Positions 1 through 11,728 of a stretch of 64,000 nt of DNA are shown here, piece after piece. A program made the translations under genes and the position numbers. Within the stretch, counting starts at the first letter, position 1, and every line of letters starts with the position of its first letter. The notes beneath the pieces are model-generated. The model was not told the DNA's origin. It was given only the letters and a program-made list of their open reading frames with translations, and did not search any database. Source of the stretch: Betaproteobacteria bacterium (GTDB taxonomy: Bacteria > Pseudomonadota > Gammaproteobacteria > Burkholderiales > Burkholderiaceae_C); contig JABCYW010000002.1 in assembly GCA_013289985.1 (NCBI GenBank), positions 82,969 to 146,968 of the forward strand, in the 5' to 3' direction.

Positions 1-2268
<2,268 letters not shown>

Positions 2269-2344
2269 GGCCAGCCAGAAGAACGTGCACGCGGCCCGCG
2301 CGGAAAGCGGGCCGCGCCACTGAAACCAGCATCAGGAAGAGAAC

Positions 2345-3811
<1,467 letters not shown>

Positions 3812-3832
3812 GCCATGGCCCCTAGGTGACGG

Positions 3833-3852
3833 ACGGGCGCCGCGGCGCCCGT
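3833..3852 (+). terminator. Possible terminator after gltD
   Basis: Perfect 20-bp palindrome ACGGGCGCCGCGGCGCCCGT just after gltD, followed by TCCCGTT. The stem is strong, but there is no continuous T run and the loop would have to open the central base pairs, so intrinsic termination is plausible rather than certain. The next gene, mlaF, starts about 245 bp further on. Confidence 0.45.
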
Positions 3853-4097
3853 TCCCGTTGAGCGGCACGGAAGAACCCGCCACCCTGTTGCCATAACGCG
3901 ACGAAGATCGTTGCCTAGGCAGCCTTTGTGGGGTTATCCGTGGGGGTTCATTACGTGCGCCGCCGAGTTCGCACACAATGCGGCAGCGGGAAACCCCTTA
4001 TGCTCACCCGCCTGGACAGTATCCAGAAAGGTCAGGGCGGCGAAGCTGCTCTACCGACACTCCCACCTTGGCGCCGCTGACGCGGCCGGACGCCGGA

Positions 4098-4907
4098 TTG
4101 AACACCGACAACCTCATCCAGATCGACCACGTGACCTTCGGCTACGACGCGAGCCGGACGATCCTGAACGATGTGTCACTGCAATTCGCGCGGGGCAAGG
4201 TCACGGCCATCCTGGGCGGGTCCGGCTGCGGCAAGACGACGCTGCTGCGCCTGATCGGCGGCGTCCACAAGCCCCAGAAGGGCCGCGTGGTCTTCGACGG
4301 CGCCGAGATCGACACCCGTGACCGCGACCAGCTCTACGCCATCCGTCGCCGCCTGGGCATGCTGTTCCAGTTCGGCGCGCTGTTCACCGACCTGAGCGTC
4401 TACGAGAACGTCGCGTTCCCGCTGCGCGAGCACATGGAACTGAGCGAGACCATGATCCGCGACATCGTGCTGATGAAGCTCAACGCGGTGGGCCTGCGCG
4501 GCGCCGCGCAGCTGCGCATCTCCGAGGTCTCGGGCGGCATGGCGCGCCGCATCGCGCTCGCGCGCGCGGTCGCGCTCGACCCGGAAGTGATCATGTACGA
4601 CGAGCCCTTCGCCGGCCTCGACCCGATCTCGATGGGCGTCACCGCCAACCTGATCCGCCGCCTGAACGACACCACCGGCGCCACGTCGCTGATGGTCTCG
4701 CACGACGTGCAGGAGTGCTTCGCCATCGCCGACTACTGCTACCTGATGATGCCCGGCGGCATCGTGGTGGCGCACGGCAGACCCGAGGAACTCAATCAGT
4801 CCACCGATCCGCAGGTGCGCCAGTTCATTCGCGGCGAGCCCGACGGGCCGATCAAGTTCCACTATCCGGCACCGCCGTTCGCCGAAGCGCTGGGGCTGCC
4901 GCAATGA
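4098..4907 (+). CDS. mlaF: Phospholipid ABC transporter ATPase MlaF
   Basis: ATP-binding subunit of the inner-membrane Mla complex, which moves phospholipids between the membranes to keep outer-membrane asymmetry. Walker A is GGSGCGKTT (about residues 36-44), the signature is VSGGMARR (about 138-145) and Walker B is VIMYDEP (about 158-164). The frame is open back to an ATG at 3978, but that extension has no family resemblance. I take the TTG at 4098 (M-NTDNLIQIDHVTFGYD), giving 269 aa, the usual size. mlaE overlaps its stop by ATGA. First gene of an apparent mlaFEDACB operon. Confidence 0.93.
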   Translation: MNTDNLIQIDHVTFGYDASRTILNDVSLQFARGKVTAILGGSGCGKTTLLRLIGGVHKPQKGRVVFDGAEIDTRDRDQLYAIRRRLGMLFQFGALFTDLSVYENVAFPLREHMELSETMIRDIVLMKLNAVGLRGAAQLRISEVSGGMARRIALARAVALDPEVIMYDEPFAGLDPISMGVTANLIRRLNDTTGATSLMVSHDVQECFAIADYCYLMMPGGIVVAHGRPEELNQSTDPQVRQFIRGEPDGPIKFHYPAPPFAEALGLPQ

Positions 4908-5686
4908 TCGCCTTCGTCAACTCGCTCGGGCAGGCCACGCTGCGCGCCTTCGCCGCGCTGGGCCATGCGGCCTACTTCTCCGTCGACCTGGCGCGCTACA
5001 CGCCGGCGTCGCTGCGGCGCTTCGGCCTGGTCGTCGACCAGATCTACGCCATCGGCTATCGCTCCCTCACCATCATCGTGGCCTCCGGCTTCGCGGTGGG
5101 CTGCGTGCTGGCGCTGCAGATGTACTACGCGCTGGTGCCGTTCGGCGCGGCCGAATCGCTGGGCCTGGTCGTCAACCTGTCGCTGGTGCGCGAGCTCGGG
5201 CCGGTGGTCACCGCGCTGCTGTTCGCCGGCCGCGCGGGCACGGCGCTCACCGCCGAGATCGGCCTGATGAAGGCGGGCGAGCAGCTGTCGGCGATGGAGC
5301 TGATGGCCGTCGACCCGCGCAGCCGCGTGCTGGCGCCGCGCTTCCTGGCGGGCATCGTGTCGATGCCCATCCTGGCCATCCTGTATTCGGCGATCGGTAT
5401 CCTCGGTGCCTGGCTCATCGCCGTCCAGCTGATCGGCGTGGACCCGGCCAACTTCTGGTCGATCATGCAGTCCAAGGTCGACATCACGCGAGACGTGGGC
5501 AACGGCATCGTCAAGTCGTTCGTCTTCGGCGTGATCTGCACCGGAGTCGCCCTGTACCAGGGCTATGAAACACAGGCGACGCCCGAAGGCGTGGCCTATG
5601 CAACCACGCGCACGGTGGTGTTCTCCTCGCTGGCGGTACTGGCGATGGACTTCATCCTCACCGCAATGATGTTTTCGACGTCGTGA
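4904..5686 (+). CDS. mlaE: Phospholipid ABC transporter permease MlaE
   Basis: Integral membrane permease of the Mla complex (260 aa). Several hydrophobic segments are visible, including around YRSLTIIVASGFAVGCVLAL and MPILAILYSAIGILGAWLIA. The conserved MlaE segment ELGPVVTALLFAGRAGTALTAEIG-type sequence lies in the middle, near residues 90-115. The start is the ATG overlapping the mlaF stop (ATGA), which fits translational coupling; the upstream in-frame extension belongs to mlaF in another frame. mlaD follows after 33 bp. Confidence 0.95.
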   Translation: MIAFVNSLGQATLRAFAALGHAAYFSVDLARYTPASLRRFGLVVDQIYAIGYRSLTIIVASGFAVGCVLALQMYYALVPFGAAESLGLVVNLSLVRELGPVVTALLFAGRAGTALTAEIGLMKAGEQLSAMELMAVDPRSRVLAPRFLAGIVSMPILAILYSAIGILGAWLIAVQLIGVDPANFWSIMQSKVDITRDVGNGIVKSFVFGVICTGVALYQGYETQATPEGVAYATTRTVVFSSLAVLAMDFILTAMMFSTS

Positions 5687-5719
5687 TCAGCGGCGTCAAG
5701 GGCTTGAATCGGATCTGAC

Positions 5720-6262
5720 ATGGCAAAGAAAAGCACAGAGACCCTGGTGGGCGTTTTCGTCTTGCTGGGCATCATCGCCCTCGCATTCCTGGCACTGAAG
5801 GCGGCGAACCTCGCCAGCTTCAGCGCGGCGAAGACCTACACCGTACGCGCCCGCTTCGACAACATCGGCGGCCTGAAGAAGAATGCGCCCGTGCGCAGCG
5901 CGGGCGTGTCGGTCGGCCAGGTCACGTCGATCACGCTGGACAAGAACACCTACCAGGGCCTCGTGATCATGAAGATCAACGAGGGCGTGCAGTTCCCGGT
6001 CGACTCGTCGGCCAAGATCCTCACCGCCGGCCTGCTGGGCGACCAGTACGTGGGCATCGAGCCCGGCTCCGACGACAAGAACCTGGCCAACAACGACCTG
6101 ATCAAGCAGACGCAGTCCGCCGTGGTTCTGGAGAACCTCATCGGCCAGCTGATCTTCAACAAGGCCGCCGACGCCGGCACGGCCGCGCCCGCGCCGGCCC
6201 CTGGCTCGTCGCTTGCCCCTGCTCCGGCCGCCTCCGCGGCGGTCACGGAATCCAAGAAATGA
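5720..6262 (+). CDS. mlaD: Mla substrate-binding protein MlaD (MCE domain)
   Basis: Membrane-anchored periplasmic MCE-domain protein (180 aa) that forms a ring over MlaFE and carries phospholipid. One N-terminal transmembrane helix (about residues 9-30, LVGVFVLLGIIALAFLALKA) is followed by the MCE domain (about 38-118), including GLKKNAPVRSAGVSVGQV and LLGDQYVGIEPG. The C-terminal 25-30 residues are a low-complexity Ala/Pro tail before the final ESKK. The stop codon overlaps the mlaA start by ATGA. Confidence 0.95.
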   Translation: MAKKSTETLVGVFVLLGIIALAFLALKAANLASFSAAKTYTVRARFDNIGGLKKNAPVRSAGVSVGQVTSITLDKNTYQGLVIMKINEGVQFPVDSSAKILTAGLLGDQYVGIEPGSDDKNLANNDLIKQTQSAVVLENLIGQLIFNKAADAGTAAPAPAPGSSLAPAPAASAAVTESKK

Positions 6263-7170
6263 CCTTCCTCGCCCTGGTCCGCGCGCTGTCGCGCGTCGTC
6301 GCCGCCCTCGCCGTCGCCGCCGCCGCGGGTTGCGCGACGACGCCGGGCGTGGATCACCAGGACCGGCGCAGCGCCGGCCCGAAGGATCCGTACGAGAGCG
6401 TCAACCGCAAGGTGTTCGCGTTCAATGACACGCTGGATACCTATGCGCTCAAGCCGGTCGCGACCGCGTACAACAAGGTCGTCCCGTCCCCGGTGCGCAC
6501 CGGCATCCACAACTTCTTCGGCAACTTCTCGGACGCCTGGTCGGCCGTCAACCAGTTGCTGCAGGGCAAGCCGGGCGACGCCGGCACGATGACGCTGCGC
6601 GTGCTGACCAACACGACCCTCGGCATGGCCGGCCTGTTCGATCCCGCCACCCGCCTGGGCCTGGAGCGCAAGCCCGAGGATCTCGGCCTCACGCTGGGAC
6701 ACTGGGGCCTCGAGCCCGGCCCGTACCTGGTGCTGCCGCTGTTCGGCGCGTCCGACATCCGCGACGGCCTCGCGCTGCCCTTCGACACCTACGTCTCGCC
6801 CGCGCTGCTGGTGGCGCCCAAGTACTGGAAGGAACTGGGCGTCGACGCCGTCGGCGTGATCGACACCCGCGCCGGCCTGCTGGGCGCCAGCCAGATGCTC
6901 GACGAGCTGGCGTTCGACCGCTACACCTTCCTGCGCGACGCCTACATCACGCGGCGCCGCAGCCTGGTCTACGACGGCAACCCGCCCGACCTGCCCGACG
7001 AGGACGACGACGACCCGAAGTCGGCGCCCGCGCCGGCCACGCCGCCGTCGCAGCCGGCGCCCGGCGGCGTCACGCCGGCGCCGATTCCCGCATCGTCCCC
7101 GACGTTGCCGGTGCCCCCGACCGGCCCGGTGCCCACGCCGCCGCCGCCCGCATCGGGCCCGCAGACCTGA
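6259..7170 (+). CDS. mlaA: Outer-membrane lipoprotein MlaA (VacJ)
   Basis: Outer-membrane lipoprotein that removes misplaced phospholipid from the outer leaflet and hands it to MlaC. An N-terminal signal sequence ends in the lipobox AAAG-C at about residue 25. The VacJ core follows (about 38-235), with DPYESVNRKVFAFND and GLEPGPYLVLPLFGASDIRDG as family hallmarks. At 303 aa it is longer than typical MlaA because of an acidic, then strongly Pro/Ala-rich tail (about residues 240-303). In E. coli mlaA lies apart from the other mla genes; here it is inside the operon. Confidence 0.95.
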   Translation: MTFLALVRALSRVVAALAVAAAAGCATTPGVDHQDRRSAGPKDPYESVNRKVFAFNDTLDTYALKPVATAYNKVVPSPVRTGIHNFFGNFSDAWSAVNQLLQGKPGDAGTMTLRVLTNTTLGMAGLFDPATRLGLERKPEDLGLTLGHWGLEPGPYLVLPLFGASDIRDGLALPFDTYVSPALLVAPKYWKELGVDAVGVIDTRAGLLGASQMLDELAFDRYTFLRDAYITRRRSLVYDGNPPDLPDEDDDDPKSAPAPATPPSQPAPGGVTPAPIPASSPTLPVPPTGPVPTPPPPASGPQT

Positions 7171-7261
7171 GCCGTACGTATCTTTGCATGTCGCCCTTGT
7201 GAACCAAGCCGTCGCGACCGGCGTTATGGAGAAGAGCGAACCCCCGCTCGAAAGGACAAGA

Positions 7262-7879
7262 ATGTTTCAACGCACGATTTCTTCGCTGATCTTCGCCGCC
7301 GCCACCCTCGGCGCCACCGCCGCGTTCGCGCAGACCGCGCCGGACGTGCTGATCAAGCAGGTGGCCGGTGACGTCATCGAGTCGGTCAAGAACGACAAGG
7401 CCATCCAGGCCGGCGACGTTTCCCGCATCCAGGGCCTGGTCGATACGCAGGTCATGCCGCACGTCGACTTCCAGCGCATGACGGCAGCCGCGGTTGGCCG
7501 CGCCTGGAAGACCGCGACGCCCGACCAGCAGGCCAAGCTGCAGGCCGAGTTCAAGACGCTGCTGATCCGCACCTACGCCGGCGCGCTGACGAAGGTGAAC
7601 GCGCAGACCTCGATCGAGCTGAAGCCCACGCGCTCGGCGCCGGACGACGGCGACGTCGTCATCCGCACCAACATCAAGGGCACGGGCGGCGACCCGGTCG
7701 GCATCGACTACCGCCTCGAGAAGCAGCCGGCCGAGTGGAAGATCTACGACGTCAACGTCCTCGGCGTCTGGCTGGTCGACCAGTACAAGGGCAGCTTCGC
7801 GCAGCAGATCGCCTCCGGCGGCGTCGACGGCCTCATCAGCGCCCTGGTCGCGAAGAACAAGGCCCCGGCCGCCAAGTGA
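7262..7879 (+). CDS. mlaC: Periplasmic phospholipid carrier MlaC
   Basis: Soluble periplasmic protein (205 aa) that ferries phospholipids between MlaA and MlaD. The signal peptide runs to about residue 22 (cleavage after AAFA). The Tol-Tol-Ttg2 core includes QVMPHVDFQRMTAAAVGRAW and the C-terminal VLGVWLVDQYKGSFAQQI. I chose the ATG at 7262, preceded by AAAGGA, over the in-frame ATG-like start at 7184, because it gives a clean signal peptide. mlaB overlaps its stop by one base (TGATG). Confidence 0.95.
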   Translation: MFQRTISSLIFAAATLGATAAFAQTAPDVLIKQVAGDVIESVKNDKAIQAGDVSRIQGLVDTQVMPHVDFQRMTAAAVGRAWKTATPDQQAKLQAEFKTLLIRTYAGALTKVNAQTSIELKPTRSAPDDGDVVIRTNIKGTGGDPVGIDYRLEKQPAEWKIYDVNVLGVWLVDQYKGSFAQQIASGGVDGLISALVAKNKAPAAK

Positions 7880-8241
7880 TGAGCGCGACGGGCGTGATGA
7901 CCTCGCTGCCGGCCAGCGTCACCTTGAAGGACGCGCAGGCGATCCTGGAATCGCTGCGCCAGTCCTTTGCCGCCGATACCGGCGACGTCTGGCGCATCGA
8001 CGCCGCGCCCGTCACGCAGCTCGACACGTCGGCGCTGGCGGTGCTGCTCGAATGCTCGCGCATTGCCGCCGCGGCCAGGCGCAAGCTGCAGGTCGTCAAC
8101 GCACCTGCGCGCATGAGCGACCTGGCGCACCTGTACGGCGTCGATGAGCTGCTCGGGATCGCGGTGAGCGATTTCACGCCGGTCACGCTGAACGGCTCGG
8201 CGAAGGCATCGGAAATTCCGGTCGTGCCTATCCTGCGCTGA
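7879..8241 (+). CDS. mlaB: STAS-domain protein MlaB
   Basis: Small cytoplasmic STAS-domain protein (120 aa), the non-catalytic partner that supports MlaF assembly and activity. The STAS pattern is visible in VWRIDAAPVTQLDTSALAVLLECSRIAAAARRKLQVVNAP. The Ser/Thr following the aspartate (LDTSAL) corresponds to the conserved STAS loop. It starts at the ATG sharing a base with the mlaC stop. Last gene of the mla operon, followed 20 bp later by a strong terminator. Confidence 0.9.
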   Translation: MSATGVMTSLPASVTLKDAQAILESLRQSFAADTGDVWRIDAAPVTQLDTSALAVLLECSRIAAAARRKLQVVNAPARMSDLAHLYGVDELLGIAVSDFTPVTLNGSAKASEIPVVPILR

Positions 8242-8260
8242 GCGCCGTCGCATCGACAAG

Positions 8261-8283
8261 AAACCCGCCGCCGGCGGGTTTTT
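8261..8283. terminator. Bidirectional rho-independent terminator
   Basis: Inverted repeat AAACCCGCC / GGCGGGTTT with a 3-nt loop, flanked by A-rich and T-rich runs (TTTTT on the + strand). It lies exactly between the convergent mlaB and hexR stop codons and can serve both. Confidence 0.85.
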
Positions 8284-9156
8284 CTATTCGGGCGTGGCGT
8301 AGCGCCGCGCGCGCAGGTTGCGCTTGATCTCCTGCAGCACGGGCCGCAGTTCCTGGCCCAGCCGCAGCGCGACGCCGGTGGTCAGGATGTCGATGATCAT
8401 CAGGTGCAGCATGCGCGACACCATCGGGCTGTAGCGGTCGAAGTCCTCGGGGTGGTCGGCGGCCAGCAGGATTTGCGAATTGGACTGGGTCAGCTGCGCC
8501 AGCGGCGAGGCGCTCGCGGTGATCACGATCAGCGTTGCGCCCTTCTTGCGCGCGATATCGGCCACGTCGATCAGGTCGCGGCTGCGGCCCGAGTTGCTGA
8601 TGATGACGGCGCAGTCGCCCTGGCCCAGCATCGTGGCGCTCATCACCTGCACGTGGCCGTCGCTGCTGGCCGAGGTGTTCACGCCCAGGCGGAAGAACTT
8701 GTGCTGCGCGTCCTGCGCGACGATGCCGGAGTTGCCGACGCCGTAGAACTCGATGCGCCTCTTGTTGAGGCCGGTGTCGGTCAGCGCCGCGATCGCGCGC
8801 TCGAACGCGTGGCCCTGCGCGTTGTTGCGGTACTTCAGCATCGCGCTGACGGCGTTGTCGATCACCTTGACGATCAGCTCCCCCGGCCCGTCGTCCTCGT
8901 CCACCGAGCGGTGCACGAAGGGCACGCCCTCGTTGACGGTGCCGGCCAGCTTCAGCTTGAAGTCGGCCAGGCCGTCGTAGCCCACGCTGCGGCAGAAGCG
9001 CACGACGGTGGGCTTGGACACGTGCGAGCGCTCCGCGAGCTCGCCCACCGGCGTCGACGCGAAGCCGCGCGGATCGCTCAGCACGAGCTTGGCCACGCGT
9101 TGTTCGGCGGGCGGCAGTGCCGGGATGGACGCGCGGACGCGCTCGAGCATCGTCAT
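8284..9156 (-). CDS. hexR: RpiR-family transcriptional regulator HexR
   Basis: Repressor-type regulator of central sugar metabolism (290 aa). Residues 1-77 form the RpiR helix-turn-helix domain (for example LAERSHVSKPTVVRFCRSVGYDGLADFK). Residues about 125-260 form a SIS sugar-phosphate-binding domain (FYGVGNSGIVAQDAQHKFFRLG; ISNSGRSRDLIDVA). In proteobacteria HexR responds to the Entner-Doudoroff intermediate KDPG (family knowledge). It lies 7 bp downstream of zwf on the same strand. A site resembling the HexR operator lies in the zwf/tal intergenic region, which supports autoregulation of the zwf-hexR unit. Confidence 0.9.
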   Translation of the reverse strand: MTMLERVRASIPALPPAEQRVAKLVLSDPRGFASTPVGELAERSHVSKPTVVRFCRSVGYDGLADFKLKLAGTVNEGVPFVHRSVDEDDGPGELIVKVIDNAVSAMLKYRNNAQGHAFERAIAALTDTGLNKRRIEFYGVGNSGIVAQDAQHKFFRLGVNTSASSDGHVQVMSATMLGQGDCAVIISNSGRSRDLIDVADIARKKGATLIVITASASPLAQLTQSNSQILLAADHPEDFDRYSPMVSRMLHLMIIDILTTGVALRLGQELRPVLQEIKRNLRARRYATPE

Positions 9157-9163
9157 GTGATGT

Positions 9164-10621
9164 TCACTCTTCCTCTGCCCATGCGAACCCGTCCCGGGCG
9201 ATCAGCGAACTCGCGGCCGCCGGGCCCCAGCTGCCGGACGCGTACGAACGCGGCGGCTCGGAGTCGTTGGCCCAGGCGTCGAGGATAGTGCCGACCCAGC
9301 GCCAGGCCTGTTCCTGCTCGTCGCTGCGCACGAACAGGTTCAGGCGGCCGGCGATCGCGTCGAGCAGCAGGCGTTCGTAGGCGCCGACGCGGTCGGTCGG
9401 GAAGGCCTTGTCGAAGTCCAGGTCCAGCGACACGGTGCCCAGCTGTTCAGCCGTGCCCGCGGAGGCGAGGCCGCCCTTGGCCGCCTGCAGGGTCAGCTCG
9501 AGGCCGTCCTCGGGCTGGAGCTTGATGATCAGCTGGTTGGCTCGGTTCGGGCCGGCGAAGATCGGGTGCGGCACGGGGCGGAAGTTGATGACGATCTGCG
9601 CGTCGCGCGCCGCGAGCCGCTTGCCGGTGCGGATGTAGAACGGCACGCCGGCCCAGCGCCAGTTCTCCACCTCGGTGCGCAGCGCCAGGAAGGTCTCGGT
9701 GTGGCTGCCCGCGGGCACCTTCACCTCGTCGAGGTAGCCCGGCACGGCGCGGCCGTCGATGTTGCCGGCGCGGTACTGGCCGCGCACCACGTCGCGCGCG
9801 ACGCTCTCGCGCGTGAAGGGCTTCAGCGAGCGCAGCACCTTCAGCTTCTCGTCGCGGATCGCGTCGGCGTCGTTGGTGGCCGGCGGCTCCATCGCGATCA
9901 TGGTGAGCAGCTGCAGCGCGTGGTTCTGCACCATGTCGCGCAGCGTGCCGGTGCGGTCGTAGAAGTCGCCGCGCGTGCCCACGCCCAACGACTCGGCCAG
10001 CGTGATCTGGATGTTGGCGATGCTCTGGCGGTTCCACAGCGGCTCGAACATCGCGTTGCCGAAGCGCAGCGCCATCAGGTTCTGCACCGAGGGCTTGCCG
10101 AGGTAGTGGTCGATGCGGAAGGCCTGCTTCTCGGCGAAGACCGACTTCACGACGCGGTTGATCTCCTGCGCGCTGGCCAGGTCGTGGCCCAGCGGCTTCT
10201 CGAGCACCACGCGCACGTGCGGGCCGTTCAGCTTGGCGGCGCCCAGTTGCTCGCAGATCTGCGGGAACAGGTGCGGGCTGGTGGCCAGGTACAGCACGGC
10301 GGTGTCGGCGCCGCGCGCGTCGATCCACTGCTTCAGGCCGGCGTAGTCGTCGGGCTTGGACAGGTCCATGCGGCGGTAGTGCAGCAGCTCGGCAAAGCGC
10401 GCAAACTCCTCGTCGCTGGGCTGCTTGGAGCGATCCACCTCGACGAAGCGCTCCTTGATGAAGGCGCGGTACTCGTCGTCGGTGCGCTCGTCGCGGGCCA
10501 CGGCCAGGATGCGGCCGCCTTCCGGCAGCTTGCCGTGGCGGAAGGCCTGGAACAGCGCCGGCATCAGCTTTCTCCAGGTGAGGTCGCCAGTGCCGCCGAA
10601 GAATACGAGATCAAAGGACAT
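9164..10621 (-). CDS. zwf: Glucose-6-phosphate 1-dehydrogenase
   Basis: Oxidises glucose-6-phosphate to 6-phosphogluconolactone with NADP+, the entry to the pentose-phosphate and Entner-Doudoroff routes (485 aa, normal). The Rossmann motif GGTGDLTWRK is at residues 9-18, EKPLGHD near 141, and the catalytic RIDHYLGK near 171-178. Transcribed away from tal, with hexR as the next gene. The last residues are WAEEE, so the protein is complete. Confidence 0.97.
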   Translation of the reverse strand: MSFDLVFFGGTGDLTWRKLMPALFQAFRHGKLPEGGRILAVARDERTDDEYRAFIKERFVEVDRSKQPSDEEFARFAELLHYRRMDLSKPDDYAGLKQWIDARGADTAVLYLATSPHLFPQICEQLGAAKLNGPHVRVVLEKPLGHDLASAQEINRVVKSVFAEKQAFRIDHYLGKPSVQNLMALRFGNAMFEPLWNRQSIANIQITLAESLGVGTRGDFYDRTGTLRDMVQNHALQLLTMIAMEPPATNDADAIRDEKLKVLRSLKPFTRESVARDVVRGQYRAGNIDGRAVPGYLDEVKVPAGSHTETFLALRTEVENWRWAGVPFYIRTGKRLAARDAQIVINFRPVPHPIFAGPNRANQLIIKLQPEDGLELTLQAAKGGLASAGTAEQLGTVSLDLDFDKAFPTDRVGAYERLLLDAIAGRLNLFVRSDEQEQAWRWVGTILDAWANDSEPPRSYASGSWGPAAASSLIARDGFAWAEEE

Positions 10622-10698
10622 GATGTTTCTTGTGAAGCAGGGTGGAGACCCGGCGTTGCCGCTGCTGAGTACCGGGGCTTGTCTCTGAGTAGTGGTGG

Positions 10699-10713
10699 TG
10701 TAACTTTGTTTCA
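10699..10713. promoter_or_regulatory. Candidate HexR operator
   Basis: TGTAACTTTGTTTCA in the 159-bp zwf/tal divergent region. It approximates the palindromic HexR consensus as I recall it (TGTARTWWWAYTACA), with the right half imperfect. Being near hexR, between two sugar-phosphate genes, adds weight. Binding is inferred, not shown. Confidence 0.5.
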
Positions 10714-10780
10714 GGAATAATGATGCCGAAGTTTCTTCCCGCGGTCAAATCCGCCACCCGCTTTCTCTTCAGGGGATGAC

Positions 10781-11728
10781 ATGAACCAGCTCGACCAACT
10801 CAAGGCCTTCACCGTCGTGGTGGCCGACACCGGCAACTTCAGGCAGATGGCGCAGTACGCGCCGCGCGACGCCACCACCAACCCGTCGCTGATCCTCAAG
10901 GCCGTCCAGCAGGCCGACTACGCGCCGCTGCTGACCGACACCGTGGCCGCGCACAGGGGCAAGCCGCTTGCCGACGTCGTCGACCAGGTGCTGGTGCGCT
11001 TCGGCCTCGAGATCCTGAAGGTGGTGCCGGGCCGCGTGAGCACCGAGGTCGACGCGCGCCTGTCGTTCGACACCAAGGCCACCGTGGCCCGCGCCCGCGG
11101 CATCATCAAGCTGTACGAGGCCGCGGGCATCGGCCGCGAGCGCGTGCTCATCAAGATCGCCTCCACCTGGGAAGGCATCGCCGCCGCGCGCGAGCTGGAG
11201 GCCGACGGCATCCACTGCAACCTCACGCTGCTGTTCTCGTTCTGCCAGGCCGTGGCTTGCGGCGACGGTGGCATCACGCTGATCTCGCCCTTCGTTGGCC
11301 GCATCTACGACTGGTACAAGAAGCAGGCCGGCGCAAAGTGGGACGAGGCCGCGCAGGCCGGCGCCAACGACCCGGGCGTGCAGTCGGTCACCCGCATCTT
11401 CAACTACTACAAGAAGTTCGGCATCGCCACCGAGGTGATGGGTGCGAGCTTCCGCAACGTCGGCCAGATCCAGGCGCTCGCCGGCTCCGACCTGCTCACC
11501 ATCAGCCCCGAACTGCTGGGCTCGCTGCAGGCCGACTCGGCGCCGCTGCCCAAGGCGCTCGACGCCGAGGCCGCCAAGGCCCTGGCGCTGGATCGCGTGC
11601 GCTTCGACGAGGCGGCGTTCCGCTTCGCGCTCAACGAGGACGCGATGGCCACCGAGAAGCTCGCGGAAGGCATCCGCGCGTTCGCCGCCGACTCCGTCAA
11701 GCTCGACAAGCTGATCGAGGCCGCGTGA
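10781..11728 (+). CDS. tal: Transaldolase
   Basis: Transfers a dihydroxyacetone unit between sugar phosphates in the non-oxidative pentose-phosphate pathway (315 aa, TalB type). Family segments are [12 protein letters not shown] (about residues 30-41), [12 protein letters not shown] with the Schiff-base lysine at about 125, and TLLFSFCQA. The ATG at 10781 follows a CAGGGGAT sequence. The stop overlaps the pgi start (TGATG), so tal, pgi and the following phosphatase form one coupled operon. Confidence 0.96.
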   Translation: MNQLDQLKAFTVVVADTGNFRQMAQYAPRDATTNPSLILKAVQQADYAPLLTDTVAAHRGKPLADVVDQVLVRFGLEILKVVPGRVSTEVDARLSFDTKATVARARGIIKLYEAAGIGRERVLIKIASTWEGIAAARELEADGIHCNLTLLFSFCQAVACGDGGITLISPFVGRIYDWYKKQAGAKWDEAAQAGANDPGVQSVTRIFNYYKKFGIATEVMGASFRNVGQIQALAGSDLLTISPELLGSLQADSAPLPKALDAEAAKALALDRVRFDEAAFRFALNEDAMATEKLAEGIRAFAADSVKLDKLIEAA

